DNA of 42,551 nucleotides from NCBI RefSeq assembly GCF_041601295.1, contig NZ_JBFIII010000009.1, forward strand, positions 1 to 42,551, written 5' to 3'. Source of the DNA: Immundisolibacter sp. GTDB lineage: Bacteria; Pseudomonadota; Gammaproteobacteria; Immundisolibacterales; Immundisolibacteraceae. Numbering within the stretch: the first letter of the stretch is position 1; every line of letters begins with the position of its first letter. The notes below the pieces were generated by a model. That model made no database searches. It worked only from the letters and a program-made list of their open reading frames with translations, and was not told the DNA's origin. The position numbers were made by a program, and so were the translations under genes. Below are positions 14,826-22,715 of the stretch, piece by piece.

Positions 14826-15415
14826 AACGCGTTGGAATCCCCTGCTCCGACCGCCAGGCTGGCCCGCCAGCCTGGCAGGGACGTCTGCTGCGGACAGTGT
14901 GCATAACGCTGTTGGCCCTGGGCGCCTTTGACTCGGCGATAGCCGAATCGAATCTGTCCTGGGACCAGCTACAACCGGAACAACAACAGCTCCTGAAACC
15001 GTTACGGGACGAATGGGACAGCCTGCCAGCGGCACGCCAGCAGCGCCTGGCACAGGGTGCCGAGCGCTGGCGACAGATGTCTGCTGACGAACGCGCGACG
15101 GCGCGTGAGCGCCTGGCGCGTTTCCGCAACATGACACCCGATCAGCGCGCGCAACTGCAGCGCCAGCGCGAGCGTTTCGAGTCCCTGCCGGCAGACAGGC
15201 AGCAGCGGCTGCGCGAACGCTGGCAGCGCTTCAAGATGCTGCCGCCGGAGCGGCGTCAGGAACTGCGCGAACGCTTCCAATCCCGGTCGCCCGACGAGCG
15301 CAGGCGGCTGCGCGAGCACCGGGATCAGGTTCGTGGCCAAGCGGCCGGGACAAATGCGCGACGCCCAGGATCCCATGCCGGCTCGCGGCCCAATGGCGCG
15401 AGACCCAACCGTTAG
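14822..15415 (+). CDS. DUF3106-like exported helical-repeat protein
   Basis: A 197-residue protein with an N-terminal export segment (about 20-42, cleavage near SAIA) and a mature region at about 45-165 made of an 18-residue helical repeat: RWRQMSADERATARERLA, RFRNMTPDQRAQLQRQRE, RFESLPADRQQRLRERWQ and RFKMLPPERRQELRERFQ are successive copies, with weaker ones either side. Each begins with Arg plus an aromatic residue and has a (S/L)PxxR turn. The tail is basic, rich in Arg, Gly and Asn. This matches DUF3106 in length and composition. ATG at 14822 overlaps the previous stop (ATGA) with GGGAGA upstream. It ends the sigma operon. A periplasmic partner or sensor for the sigma/anti-sigma pair is inferred only from linkage. 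Confidence 0.8.
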   Translation: MKRVGIPCSDRQAGPPAWQGRLLRTVCITLLALGAFDSAIAESNLSWDQLQPEQQQLLKPLRDEWDSLPAARQQRLAQGAERWRQMSADERATARERLARFRNMTPDQRAQLQRQRERFESLPADRQQRLRERWQRFKMLPPERRQELRERFQSRSPDERRRLREHRDQVRGQAAGTNARRPGSHAGSRPNGARPNR

Positions 15416-15499
15416 CCTCGCCCCGTCCAGGGGCAACAGGCTTCCACCCATCGAGCGGGCCGAATGACGACCTGCCGGCGAAGGCTTTACGCGCCTCTC

Positions 15500-15528
15500 G
15501 GGAAGCGCGGAATAGATCGGCGCTTCCC
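15500..15528. terminator. Hairpin between convergent genes
   Basis: GGGAAGCGC (15500-15508) and GCGCTTCCC (15520-15528) form a perfect 9-bp stem with an 11-nt loop, in the 163-nt gap between the DUF3106-like gene and the convergent cytochrome gene. It could terminate transcription from both sides. No T-run follows on either strand, so it is a weak intrinsic terminator at best. A 12-bp palindrome CCTCCCGGGAGG lies at 15546-15557. Confidence 0.4.
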
Positions 15529-15578
15529 TGGCGTTTGGCATCGGACCTCCCGGGAGGCTCCGCGGTCGACTCGGGAGT

Positions 15579-16082
15579 CTATTGCTTGACCTGGTCCACC
15601 ATGTAATCGACGGCAGCTTCGACCTGCCCGTCGCTCAGGTTCATGAAACCGCCCTTGGGCGGCATGGCACGAATGCCCTGCAGCGAGTGCTGGTGCAAGG
15701 TTTCGATACCCTGCGCGAGACGCGGCGCCCAGTCTTCGGCATTGCCAAGCTTAGGCGCGCCGGCGACACCCGAGGCGTGGCAGGAAAAACACGCTTGCTG
15801 ATACACCGCCGCACCGTCGACCGGACCGGCATCCGGCGCCGCAGCTGTCACCGCGAGCGCACCTTCCGGACCGCCAGCGCCGCCTTGATGTACCTGTCCC
15901 ACCGGCTTGATGCGCTGGTCAGCCAATGCGGTCACGCTAGGATCAATCTTGGTCGGGCGCAGCGAGCTGACCGCAACCACGGCAATGCCGATGATCAGAA
16001 ACATGAAGGCAACCAAGGACAACATAACGATAGTAAAAGCACTGGCGGGATTATCCCCGTGCGGGGCGGAATGGGCGTTCAC
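15579..16082 (-). CDS. Membrane-anchored cytochrome c (c5-type)
   Basis: A 167-residue class I cytochrome c that carries electrons at the periplasmic face of the inner membrane. One membrane helix (about 16-40) anchors the protein, a flexible Ala/Gly/Pro linker follows (about 60-92), and the haem domain has Cys98, Cys101 and His102 (CFSCH) with probable sixth ligand Met140 in AMPPKGG, the c5/c-555 style. The start is GTG at 16082 with an excellent AAGGAG five nt upstream. A TATAAT box lies about 54 nt upstream. It is monocistronic as far as seen. A partner such as a terminal oxidase is likely but not in the window. Confidence 0.92.
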   Translation of the reverse strand: MNAHSAPHGDNPASAFTIVMLSLVAFMFLIIGIAVVAVSSLRPTKIDPSVTALADQRIKPVGQVHQGGAGGPEGALAVTAAAPDAGPVDGAAVYQQACFSCHASGVAGAPKLGNAEDWAPRLAQGIETLHQHSLQGIRAMPPKGGFMNLSDGQVEAAVDYMVDQVKQ

Positions 16083-16135
16083 AAGAGCTCCTTATTAAGG
16101 ACAGGGCGGGAGAGTGCTGCCTCGCGGCGCGGCGA

Positions 16136-16141
16136 ATTATA
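16136..16141 (-). promoter_or_regulatory. -10 box for the cytochrome c gene
   Basis: A perfect TATAAT on the minus strand, 54 nt upstream of the cytochrome GTG, in an otherwise GC-rich gap. The hexamer 17 nt further upstream is GGACAA, a poor match to TTGACA, so the call rests mainly on the -10 box. Confidence 0.45.
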
Positions 16142-16308
16142 AAGGCGCACGCGACACGTTGTCCGGTTTGCCAGCCGCCCGGGCGCCAACGTTGCCCCCG
16201 GCAGCCTAACCCTGGCATCCCCCTCCCGCGCTGCGGCGTGCGCTGGGTCCATGCGCCGGATTCCCCCGGCACGGAGCACATACCACTGCTGCTAAACTAA
16301 CCCCGTTC

Positions 16309-16385
16309 GCGCCCTTAGCTCAGCTGGATAGAGTGTTGGCCTCCGAAGCCAAAGGTCAGAGGTTCGAATCCTCTAGGGCGCGCCA
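16309..16385 (+). tRNA. tRNA-Arg (anticodon CCG)
   Basis: The 77-nt sequence folds as a complete cloverleaf. The acceptor stem GCGCCCT pairs with AGGGCGC, the D arm is GCTC/GAGT, the anticodon stem TTGGC/GCCAA encloses loop CTCCGAA with anticodon CCG at 16343-16345, and the T arm AGAGG/CCTCT encloses TTCGAAT. CCA is encoded at 16383-16385. It reads CGG arginine codons. TAAACT (16293-16298), followed by a GC-rich discriminator, is a possible -10 box, with no convincing -35. gcvPB begins 114 nt downstream. No duplicated 3' end that would mark an integrated element was found. Confidence 0.97.
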
Positions 16386-16499
16386 TTATTCCCGCGCGGT
16401 TTGTGCACTGCGCGAGCGGTGCTGCCCGCCGAAGTTTCTGTTGTCACCCTGCCAGGTATCGTCAAGCGTCATGGTCACCATCAGTTCGCAGCCACGCCG

Positions 16500-17972
16500 A
16501 TGTTGATCTTCGACCAGTCACGCCCAGGCCGCGCCAACGGTTCGCAGCTGGCTTACGCGAGCGCTCCCGACGACCTGCCAGCGTCTCTGCTGCGGGCCTG
16601 TCCGCCGCCGCTGCCGGAGGTTTCCGAACTTCAGGCCGTGCGGCACTACACGCGTTTATCGCAGAAAAATTTCTCCATCGACACGCACTTCTACCCGCTC
16701 GGCTCCTGCACCATGAAGTACAACCCGCGGGCGGCCAACGAGTTGGCGCTGCGTCCGGTGCTGCGTGACCGCCACCCGCTGGCACCGGAGGCCACGGGCC
16801 AGGGTTTTCTGGGCTGCCTATGGGAGCTGCAGGACATCCTCGCCACCGTGACCGGCATGGCCGGCGTATCCCTGACGCCGCTGGCGGGAGCGCAAGGCGA
16901 ACTGGCCGGTATCGCCATGATCGAGGCTTACCACCGGACCCGCGGCGATCACGCGCGACGCGAGATTCTGGTGCCCGACGCAGCGCACGGCACCAACCCC
17001 GCATCGGCCGTGATGTGCGGTTATGAGGTACGGGAAATCCCCACCGGCGCCGATGGCGACGTGGACCTCAATGCCTTGCGCGCCGCCGTTGGACCACAGA
17101 CTGCCGGCCTGATGCTGACCAACCCTTCAACCCTGGGCGTGTTCGAGCGGCAAATCCTCGACATCCAGCGTGTAGTGCACGAAGCGGGCGGCCTGCTTTA
17201 CTACGATGGCGCCAACCTGAACGCCATCCTCGGCCACGCCAGACCAGGCGACATGGGCTTCGACGTGGTCCATCTGAATCTGCACAAGACATTTGCAACG
17301 CCGCATGGTGGCGGGGGGCCGGGCGCAGGCCCGGTTGGCGTGAGCAAGCGCCTGCTGCCGTTTCTGCCGGTACCGATGGTGGCACGCGAGGGCGAACGCT
17401 ACCGCTGGTTGAGCGAGGCTGACCGGCCGCAGAGCATCGGCCGCCTGTCCGCCTTTGCCGGTAACGCCGGCATTCTGATCCGGGCCTGGGTGTACGTGCG
17501 CCTGCTCGGGCGCGCGGGGCTGCGTCGGGTGGCCGATTTTGCCACCCTGAACGCGGCCTACCTGCAGGCGCGGCTGCGTGATGCGGGGTTCGATCTGGCG
17601 TTCCCGACGCGGCGCGCCAGCCACGAGTTCATCCTCACCCTGCGCCGACAAAAACAGAGCCTCGGCGTGAGCGCGCTTGACGTTGCCAAGCGCCTGCTCG
17701 ATTACGGCTACCACGCACCGACGGTTTACTTTCCACTGCTCGTTCCTGAATGCCTGCTGATCGAACCGACCGAAACCGAGGCACTGGATATGCTGGACGG
17801 TTTCGTGGCGGCACTGATCGGCATCGCCCAGGAAGCGCGCGAGCAGCCGGAACTGCTGCACGCGGCGCCGCATACCTTGCCAGTACAGCGTCTGGATGAG
17901 GTGCGTGCCGCGCGTCAGCCGGACCTTGCCTGGCGCCCGGCCGTGATGGCCGCAACCTCGACCGGCGGATAA
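16500..17972 (+). CDS. gcvPB: Glycine dehydrogenase (decarboxylating) subunit 2
   Basis: The C-terminal-half subunit of the split P protein of the glycine cleavage system, which decarboxylates glycine with pyridoxal phosphate and passes the aminomethyl group to lipoyl-GcvH. The 490-residue protein carries the PLP-lysine region HLNLHKTFATPHGGGGPG with Lys263, plus the SCTMKYNP (69-76) and DAAHGTNPASA (160-170) signatures. ATG at 16500 gives the usual start (MLIFDQSRPG); the frame extends upstream toward the tRNA but that part looks non-coding. No strong ribosome site is seen. gcvPA, gcvH and gcvT are not next to it, unlike most split-P genomes, so the partner must be elsewhere. A sugar/nucleoside kinase follows after 4 nt. 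Confidence 0.96.
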   Translation: MLIFDQSRPGRANGSQLAYASAPDDLPASLLRACPPPLPEVSELQAVRHYTRLSQKNFSIDTHFYPLGSCTMKYNPRAANELALRPVLRDRHPLAPEATGQGFLGCLWELQDILATVTGMAGVSLTPLAGAQGELAGIAMIEAYHRTRGDHARREILVPDAAHGTNPASAVMCGYEVREIPTGADGDVDLNALRAAVGPQTAGLMLTNPSTLGVFERQILDIQRVVHEAGGLLYYDGANLNAILGHARPGDMGFDVVHLNLHKTFATPHGGGGPGAGPVGVSKRLLPFLPVPMVAREGERYRWLSEADRPQSIGRLSAFAGNAGILIRAWVYVRLLGRAGLRRVADFATLNAAYLQARLRDAGFDLAFPTRRASHEFILTLRRQKQSLGVSALDVAKRLLDYGYHAPTVYFPLLVPECLLIEPTETEALDMLDGFVAALIGIAQEAREQPELLHAAPHTLPVQRLDEVRAARQPDLAWRPAVMAATSTGG

Positions 17973-17976
17973 CGCA

Positions 17977-18909
17977 GTGCGGGCATTGATCTGTGGCTCC
18001 ATGGCCTACGACACCATCATGGTGTTCCAGGACCGCTTCAAGAACCATATCCTGCCGGATCAGGTACACATCCTTAACGTGTCGTTCCTGGTGCCGCAGA
18101 TGCGCCGTGAGTTCGGCGGCTGCGCCGGCAATATCGCCTATAACCTCTCGCTGCTGGGCAGCGAGCCGCTGCCGATGGCCACCGTGGGCGAGGACTTTGG
18201 CCCCTACCAGGACTGGCTGGACAAGCACCGCATAGATCGTCGCCATATCACCCAAGTGGCGGGCAGCTTTACCGGTCAGGCGTTCATCACGACCGATCTG
18301 GACGACAACCAGATCACCGCTTTTCACCCCGGCGCCATGAGCGAATCGCACCGCAACTCGCTGGCTGACGTGGACGAAGTCGACATCGGCATCGTGGCCC
18401 CGGATGGCCGCGATGGCATGCTGCTGCACTCACGCGAGTTTGCCGAGGCGGGGGTGCCGTTCATCTTCGATCCCGGTCAGGGTCTGCCCATGTTCGACAA
18501 GGCAGAACTGCTGACCTTCATCGACGAGGCAACCTGGATCACCGTCAACGATTACGAGATCGAGCTGCTCCAGTCGCGCACGGAACTGTCCGCTGGCGAC
18601 ATTGCCAAACGGGTCGAGGCACTGATTGTCACGCGCGGCGGCAAAGGCTCGAACATCTATACCGGCGGTCACCGCATTGACATCCCGGCGGTCAAAACGG
18701 CCGCCGTCAACGACCCCACGGGCTGCGGCGATGCCTACCGGGCTGGCCTGCTGCATGGGTTGATGCACGAACTCGACTGGCCAATTACCGGCCGTGTCGC
18801 CTCGCTGATGGGCGCCATCAAGATCGAGCAGCACGGCACGCAGAATCACTATTTCACGCGCGAGGCCTTCGAGCAACGCTTCGTGGCCGAGTTTGGCCAC
18901 GGTTTTTGA
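17977..18909 (+). CDS. PfkB-family carbohydrate/adenosine kinase
   Basis: A 310-residue ribokinase-superfamily kinase. Signature 1 is present as GGCAGNIAYNLSLLG (about 47-61). Signature 2 is DPTGCGDAYRAG with the catalytic base Asp252 and its anion-hole Gly-Cys-Gly. The N-terminal MAYDTIMVF and the length suit the adenosine-kinase/sugar-kinase subgroup; the exact substrate cannot be settled by eye. The start is GTG at 17977, only 4 nt after gcvPB, so the two are almost certainly co-transcribed. The pairing with glycine cleavage has no obvious biochemical explanation. Convergent rsmE ends 9 nt downstream. Confidence 0.88.
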   Translation: MRALICGSMAYDTIMVFQDRFKNHILPDQVHILNVSFLVPQMRREFGGCAGNIAYNLSLLGSEPLPMATVGEDFGPYQDWLDKHRIDRRHITQVAGSFTGQAFITTDLDDNQITAFHPGAMSESHRNSLADVDEVDIGIVAPDGRDGMLLHSREFAEAGVPFIFDPGQGLPMFDKAELLTFIDEATWITVNDYEIELLQSRTELSAGDIAKRVEALIVTRGGKGSNIYTGGHRIDIPAVKTAAVNDPTGCGDAYRAGLLHGLMHELDWPITGRVASLMGAIKIEQHGTQNHYFTREAFEQRFVAEFGHGF

Positions 18910-18918
18910 TCCAGCCGG

Positions 18919-19653
18919 TCAGGCGCCCAGGTCCCCTGCCAGCGCCTGCAGCAAGGTCAGCGCCACCAGGGCAGCGGTTTCGGTCCTGAGCACCCGCGGC
19001 CCCATGCGGACCGCCCGGTAGCCGGCGGCCTGCGCCGCTTCCCTTTCGTGGGGGGCAAGCCCGCCTTCAGGTCCAATCAGCACGCTGACCGGGCCAGTGA
19101 GCGGGCCAACCTGCGTCAACGCCCGTGCCGCCCGCGGGTCGAGTAAAAAGGCCGTTCCCGGCAGCGCGTGGGTGAGGTGCTCAGCCAGCGTGCAGGGCGC
19201 CATTAACGTCGGCACGCGCGTGCGCCCGCTCTGTTCGCAGGCTGCCAAAATCACCCCCCGCCAGTGCGCCAGGCGCCGCTGCTCGCGCTCGCCGTGCAAG
19301 CGCAGTACCGTGCGCTCGGTCACCACCGGCACCACCGCCTGCACGCCTAACTCCACGGCCTTTTGCAGCGTGTAGTCCATACGCTCACCGCGCGAAATAC
19401 CCTGCACCAGGCACAACGAAAGGGTGGACTCGACCCGATCGGGCGTGTGCTCGCCCACCTGCGCCACCAGCGCGCCGCCGACGCCACGCGCCAGTTCTGC
19501 CGCGTACTCCCCGCCAAGGCCGTCAAACAGGCACAGATCATCGCCAGCGCGCAGGCGCAGCACTTTGGCTGCGTGCTCCATCGCCCGGCGGTCGAGCGTC
19601 ACCTCGCTCCCACTTGCCAGAGGCTGGTCCACATAAAGACGCGGGATGCGCAC
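18919..19653 (-). CDS. rsmE: 16S rRNA (uracil-1498-N3)-methyltransferase
   Basis: SPOUT-class methyltransferase that methylates U1498 of 16S rRNA. The 244-residue product has an N-terminal PUA-like domain (about 1-70) and the knotted SAM-binding C-terminal domain with LIGPEGGLAPHE and the MGPRVLRTETA ending signature. The frame extends upstream into rsmA, but GTG at 19653 gives the expected length and the usual RIPRLYV start, with TAGGA just upstream. It sits 10 nt after rsmA on the same strand, grouping two 16S rRNA modification enzymes. Confidence 0.95.
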   Translation of the reverse strand: MRIPRLYVDQPLASGSEVTLDRRAMEHAAKVLRLRAGDDLCLFDGLGGEYAAELARGVGGALVAQVGEHTPDRVESTLSLCLVQGISRGERMDYTLQKAVELGVQAVVPVVTERTVLRLHGEREQRRLAHWRGVILAACEQSGRTRVPTLMAPCTLAEHLTHALPGTAFLLDPRAARALTQVGPLTGPVSVLIGPEGGLAPHEREAAQAAGYRAVRMGPRVLRTETAALVALTLLQALAGDLGA

Positions 19654-19663
19654 CGGTCCTAGC

Positions 19664-20434
19664 TCAGGCGTCCGCCAAGCGCACGAAATCGGCGACTGAC
19701 AACCGCTCCGGACGTAAGGCGGGATCAACCGCCGCCGCTGCGAACTGCGGCTCATCCACCACACCGGCGAGGCTGTTGCGCAAGGTCTTGCGGCGCTGGG
19801 AAAAAGCGCGCTGCACCACCTCCGCGAAACGTTTTTCATCGCCAGCCGGATAGGGCAATTGTCGGTAAGGCGTCAACTCGACCATTCGCGAGTGCACCTT
19901 GGGCGCGGGCGAGAATGCACCCGGCGGCACCACAAATAGCGCCTCCACCCGACACGCGTACTGAATCATCACCGACAGCCGACCGTAGTCTGTATCACCC
20001 GGTGCGGCGGCCATGCGATCCACCACCTCGCGCTGTAGCATGAACAGCATGTAGGCAATGGCTGAGCGCTGGCTGAGCAAGTGAAACAACAGCGGTGTCG
20101 AAATGTTGTACGGCAGATTACCGAACACCCGCAGCGGGGCGCCTGGCACGGTCAGGCTGGTGAAATCAAACCGCAACGCGTCGGCACTGAGCAGCCGCAG
20201 CCCGGCATGCGTGGCAAAGCGAGTCGCCAGCTTGGCCGCCAGATCGCGGTCCAGTTCAATCGCGGTCAAGGTACCGGCGCGTTCGAGCACCGGGGCGGTC
20301 AGGGCGCCATGCCCGGGACCGATCTCGACCAAGGTCTCGCCAGGCTCAGGCGCCAGAGTCGCCACGATATGGGCAATGATGCCGGGGCTTTGAAGAAAAT
20401 TCTGCCCGAAGCGCTTCCTTGCGACCGGAATCAT
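19664..20434 (-). CDS. rsmA: 16S rRNA (A1518/A1519-N6)-dimethyltransferase
   Basis: KsgA/RsmA dimethylates two adjacent adenosines in helix 45 of 16S rRNA late in small-subunit assembly. The 256-residue protein has FGQNFLQSPGIIAHIV at the start, the SAM motif VEIGPGHGALT, the acidic ribose-binding strand ending in AIELDRD, and the catalytic NLPYNIS motif. The ATG at 20434 overlaps the pdxA stop by four bases (ATGA). The order surA-pdxA-rsmA is the classic gammaproteobacterial arrangement. Confidence 0.98.
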   Translation of the reverse strand: MIPVARKRFGQNFLQSPGIIAHIVATLAPEPGETLVEIGPGHGALTAPVLERAGTLTAIELDRDLAAKLATRFATHAGLRLLSADALRFDFTSLTVPGAPLRVFGNLPYNISTPLLFHLLSQRSAIAYMLFMLQREVVDRMAAAPGDTDYGRLSVMIQYACRVEALFVVPPGAFSPAPKVHSRMVELTPYRQLPYPAGDEKRFAEVVQRAFSQRRKTLRNSLAGVVDEPQFAAAAVDPALRPERLSVADFVRLADA

Positions 20435-21423
20435 TCGTGACCGGCAACGAGTGAGGCCGCCTGCGCTACGGCTGCCCGCAGGCTTCCACTGTCGGCCCGG
20501 CCGCTGCCGGCAAGATCATAGGCGGTGCCATGATCGACCGAAGTGCGAATGATCGGCAGGCCCAGGGTGACGTTTACCGCTTGCCCAAAGCCGGCGTATT
20601 TGAGCACTGGCAGGCCCTGGTCGTGGTACATGGCGAGCACGGCGTCAAATCGCGTCAGGCGTTCGGGAGTAAACACTGTATCCGCCGGCAGTGGGCCGGT
20701 CAGGTCCAGCCCCTCGGCCCGCGCTGCGGCAATGGCCGGCTCGATCAAGTCGATCTCCTCGCGCCCCAGGTAACCGCGCTCGCCAGCGTGGGGATTCAGC
20801 CCACACACCGCGATACGCGGGCGTTTGAGTCCAAACCTTCGATGCAGATCGTGGTTCAGAATCCGCAGCGTGCCTATCAAACCATCGATGCTGAGCGCCT
20901 CGGCCACGTCCCGCAACGGCAAATGCGTCGTCGCCAGGGCCACCCGCAACTGTCCCGCCACCAGCATCATCACGACCTGCGGGCAAGCGACGCGGGCGGC
21001 CAGATATTCCGTATGGCCGCTGAACCGGATACCGGCGTCGCAAATCACGCCCTTGTCGAGTGGTGCCGTCACCAGGGCATCGAAGCGGCCTGCCAGGCAG
21101 CCATCGATGCCGCGGTCAAGGCCATCCAGAACAGCCCGTGCATTAGCGGGTTCAGGTCGTCCGGGCTGCACCGGGCGCGGCAGGCGAACCGGCCAAACCC
21201 GGGCGGACCCGGGCGCAGCAAGACTCGGGACCTGCGTCGGGTCAAACACCTCAAACCGCACCGGGAGCTCAAGCGCCGCCGCCCGTGCCGCCAGCATGTC
21301 GGCGTCGCCGATCAGGGTGATTTCGACGTTGGGTAGCGAAGGCAGACGCACCAGGTCAAGGCAAATGTCCGGGCCGATACCGGCCGGCTCGCCGACGTTA
21401 AGCGCCAGGCGAATCATGCGCAT
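20431..21423 (-). CDS. pdxA: 4-hydroxythreonine-4-phosphate dehydrogenase
   Basis: NAD-dependent oxidation of 4-phosphohydroxy-threonine in the DXP-dependent pyridoxal phosphate pathway. The 330-residue protein begins with the NVGEPAGIGPD motif, contains FSGHTEYLA with the first metal-binding His, the MYHDQGLPVLKY motif with the second, and SVDHGTAYDLAGSG near the C-terminus with the third. The start may be ATG 21423 or the ATG two codons later; AAAGG is compatible with both. It overlaps rsmA by four bases and follows surA by 6 nt. PLP made here is also the cofactor of GcvPB, encoded nearby. Confidence 0.97.
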   Translation of the reverse strand: MRMIRLALNVGEPAGIGPDICLDLVRLPSLPNVEITLIGDADMLAARAAALELPVRFEVFDPTQVPSLAAPGSARVWPVRLPRPVQPGRPEPANARAVLDGLDRGIDGCLAGRFDALVTAPLDKGVICDAGIRFSGHTEYLAARVACPQVVMMLVAGQLRVALATTHLPLRDVAEALSIDGLIGTLRILNHDLHRRFGLKRPRIAVCGLNPHAGERGYLGREEIDLIEPAIAAARAEGLDLTGPLPADTVFTPERLTRFDAVLAMYHDQGLPVLKYAGFGQAVNVTLGLPIIRTSVDHGTAYDLAGSGRADSGSLRAAVAQAASLVAGHE

Positions 21424-21429
21424 GCGCCT

Positions 21430-22692
21430 TTAAAGGTGCAGTTCCACGTATGCCTCGTCGCGCAAGCGCTGTAACCAGCTCTGGGTCATTTCCTCGGCCT
21501 TGCGTGCGCGCAGCGTGTCGCGGGCATGCGCGCGACGGTAGTTTTCGGTATCGTCGTGCTGGCGCCGGGCCAGCACGCGCATCAAGTGGTAGCCAAAATT
21601 GGACGCCACCGGTTCACTCAGTTGTCCCAGCGGCAGATTCCGCATGGCAGTCCCGAACGCCGGCACCACCTGTTGGCTAGTCACCCACCCCAGATCGCCG
21701 CCGTTTACCGCCGACGCGGGATCGTCCGAATGGCTGCGCGCCAGGTCATGAAAATTCTCCCCGGCCAGAATGCGCTGGCGCAACGACTGGATACGCGCCA
21801 GCGCCTCTTCCTCGCGCCCCGACTCGGTCTTGATCAGGATGTGCTCGACATGGGTCTGCTCCACCACATGCCGGCCACCGGTCGCGTCGGACTCCAGCAA
21901 TTTCAGGATATGGACACCATTGGAGCTGGGAATGAGCGCACTCACGCCTTGCAATGGCAAATCACGCACGGCATCCAGAAAGGGTGGCGGTAACTCATCG
22001 GCGTTGCGCCAGCCAAGGTCGCCCCCCTCCAGCGCCTGCTGGCCCCGCGACACCGTTACTGCCATCTGGCCGAAGTCCGCCCCGGCCAGCAACTCCTCAC
22101 GCACCTGACGTGCTTTTTTCAGAGTACTGCGCTGCTGCTCCGGGGTTGGGTTGGGCGGCAGGGCGATCAGGATGTGCGCCAGGTGATAGCGGCTGGCCGC
22201 CGTCGCGCCACCTTCGGCCAAGAACCGCTCAACCTCGGCATCGGACACGCCAATGCGGGCGATGACTTCCTTCTGCCGCAACTGGGTAATCCGCATCTCG
22301 ATGCGGACTTCCTCACGGAACTCCTCGAAATCGCCACCGTCAGCGACAATCGCCTCGCGCATCTGCGCCAACGACAACTTGTTGCGGGCGGCGATGTTCT
22401 CCAGCGCAAAGTTCAGCTCGTCGTCACCAATGTTGACGCCGGCGAGTTCGGCCAGCTGTAGCTGCAGGCGGCGAGCCACCAAATGCTCAAGTACCTGGCG
22501 CTCGAATTCGCGCATGGGTGGCGCCGCTGTACCGCGCTGACGCAGGTCCGCCAGAATGCGCTGCACCTCGTGTTGGAGCTCGCTGGCGACGATCACGTCC
22601 TTGTTCACGACCGCCACCACCCGATCGAGGTTGGCTGCGAGCCCTGCAAAAGGCAACGCGGCACTGAACAAAATGGCGAGCAGTCGTTTCAC
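21430..22692 (-). CDS. surA: Periplasmic chaperone/peptidyl-prolyl isomerase SurA
   Basis: Main periplasmic chaperone for outer-membrane beta-barrel proteins, including LptD, its operon neighbour. The 420-residue protein has a signal peptide (about 1-19), an N-terminal chaperone module (DRVVAVVNKDVIVASELQ onward), and two parvulin PPIC domains: the first around YHLAHILIALPPNPT, the second around VEHILIKTESGREEE with GGDLGW and GYHLMRV landmarks. A C-terminal helix completes the fold. The start is GTG at 22692 with a weak ribosome site. It follows lptD by 23 nt. Confidence 0.97.
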   Translation of the reverse strand: MKRLLAILFSAALPFAGLAANLDRVVAVVNKDVIVASELQHEVQRILADLRQRGTAAPPMREFERQVLEHLVARRLQLQLAELAGVNIGDDELNFALENIAARNKLSLAQMREAIVADGGDFEEFREEVRIEMRITQLRQKEVIARIGVSDAEVERFLAEGGATAASRYHLAHILIALPPNPTPEQQRSTLKKARQVREELLAGADFGQMAVTVSRGQQALEGGDLGWRNADELPPPFLDAVRDLPLQGVSALIPSSNGVHILKLLESDATGGRHVVEQTHVEHILIKTESGREEEALARIQSLRQRILAGENFHDLARSHSDDPASAVNGGDLGWVTSQQVVPAFGTAMRNLPLGQLSEPVASNFGYHLMRVLARRQHDDTENYRRAHARDTLRARKAEEMTQSWLQRLRDEAYVELHL

Positions 22693-22715
22693 GTCAGGTG
22701 TTATCCACAGGGGAA

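Noticed and set aside
16309..16385. tRNA-Arg as an attachment site for an integrated element
   Set aside because: No integrase gene and no second copy of the tRNA 3' end was seen; the flanking genes are core or common metabolism genes.
16386..16499. Possible glycine riboswitch before gcvPB
   Set aside because: The leader contains GCCGAAG, loosely like the glycine aptamer core, but the remaining conserved segments and paired stems are not visible and the leader is too short for the usual tandem aptamer.
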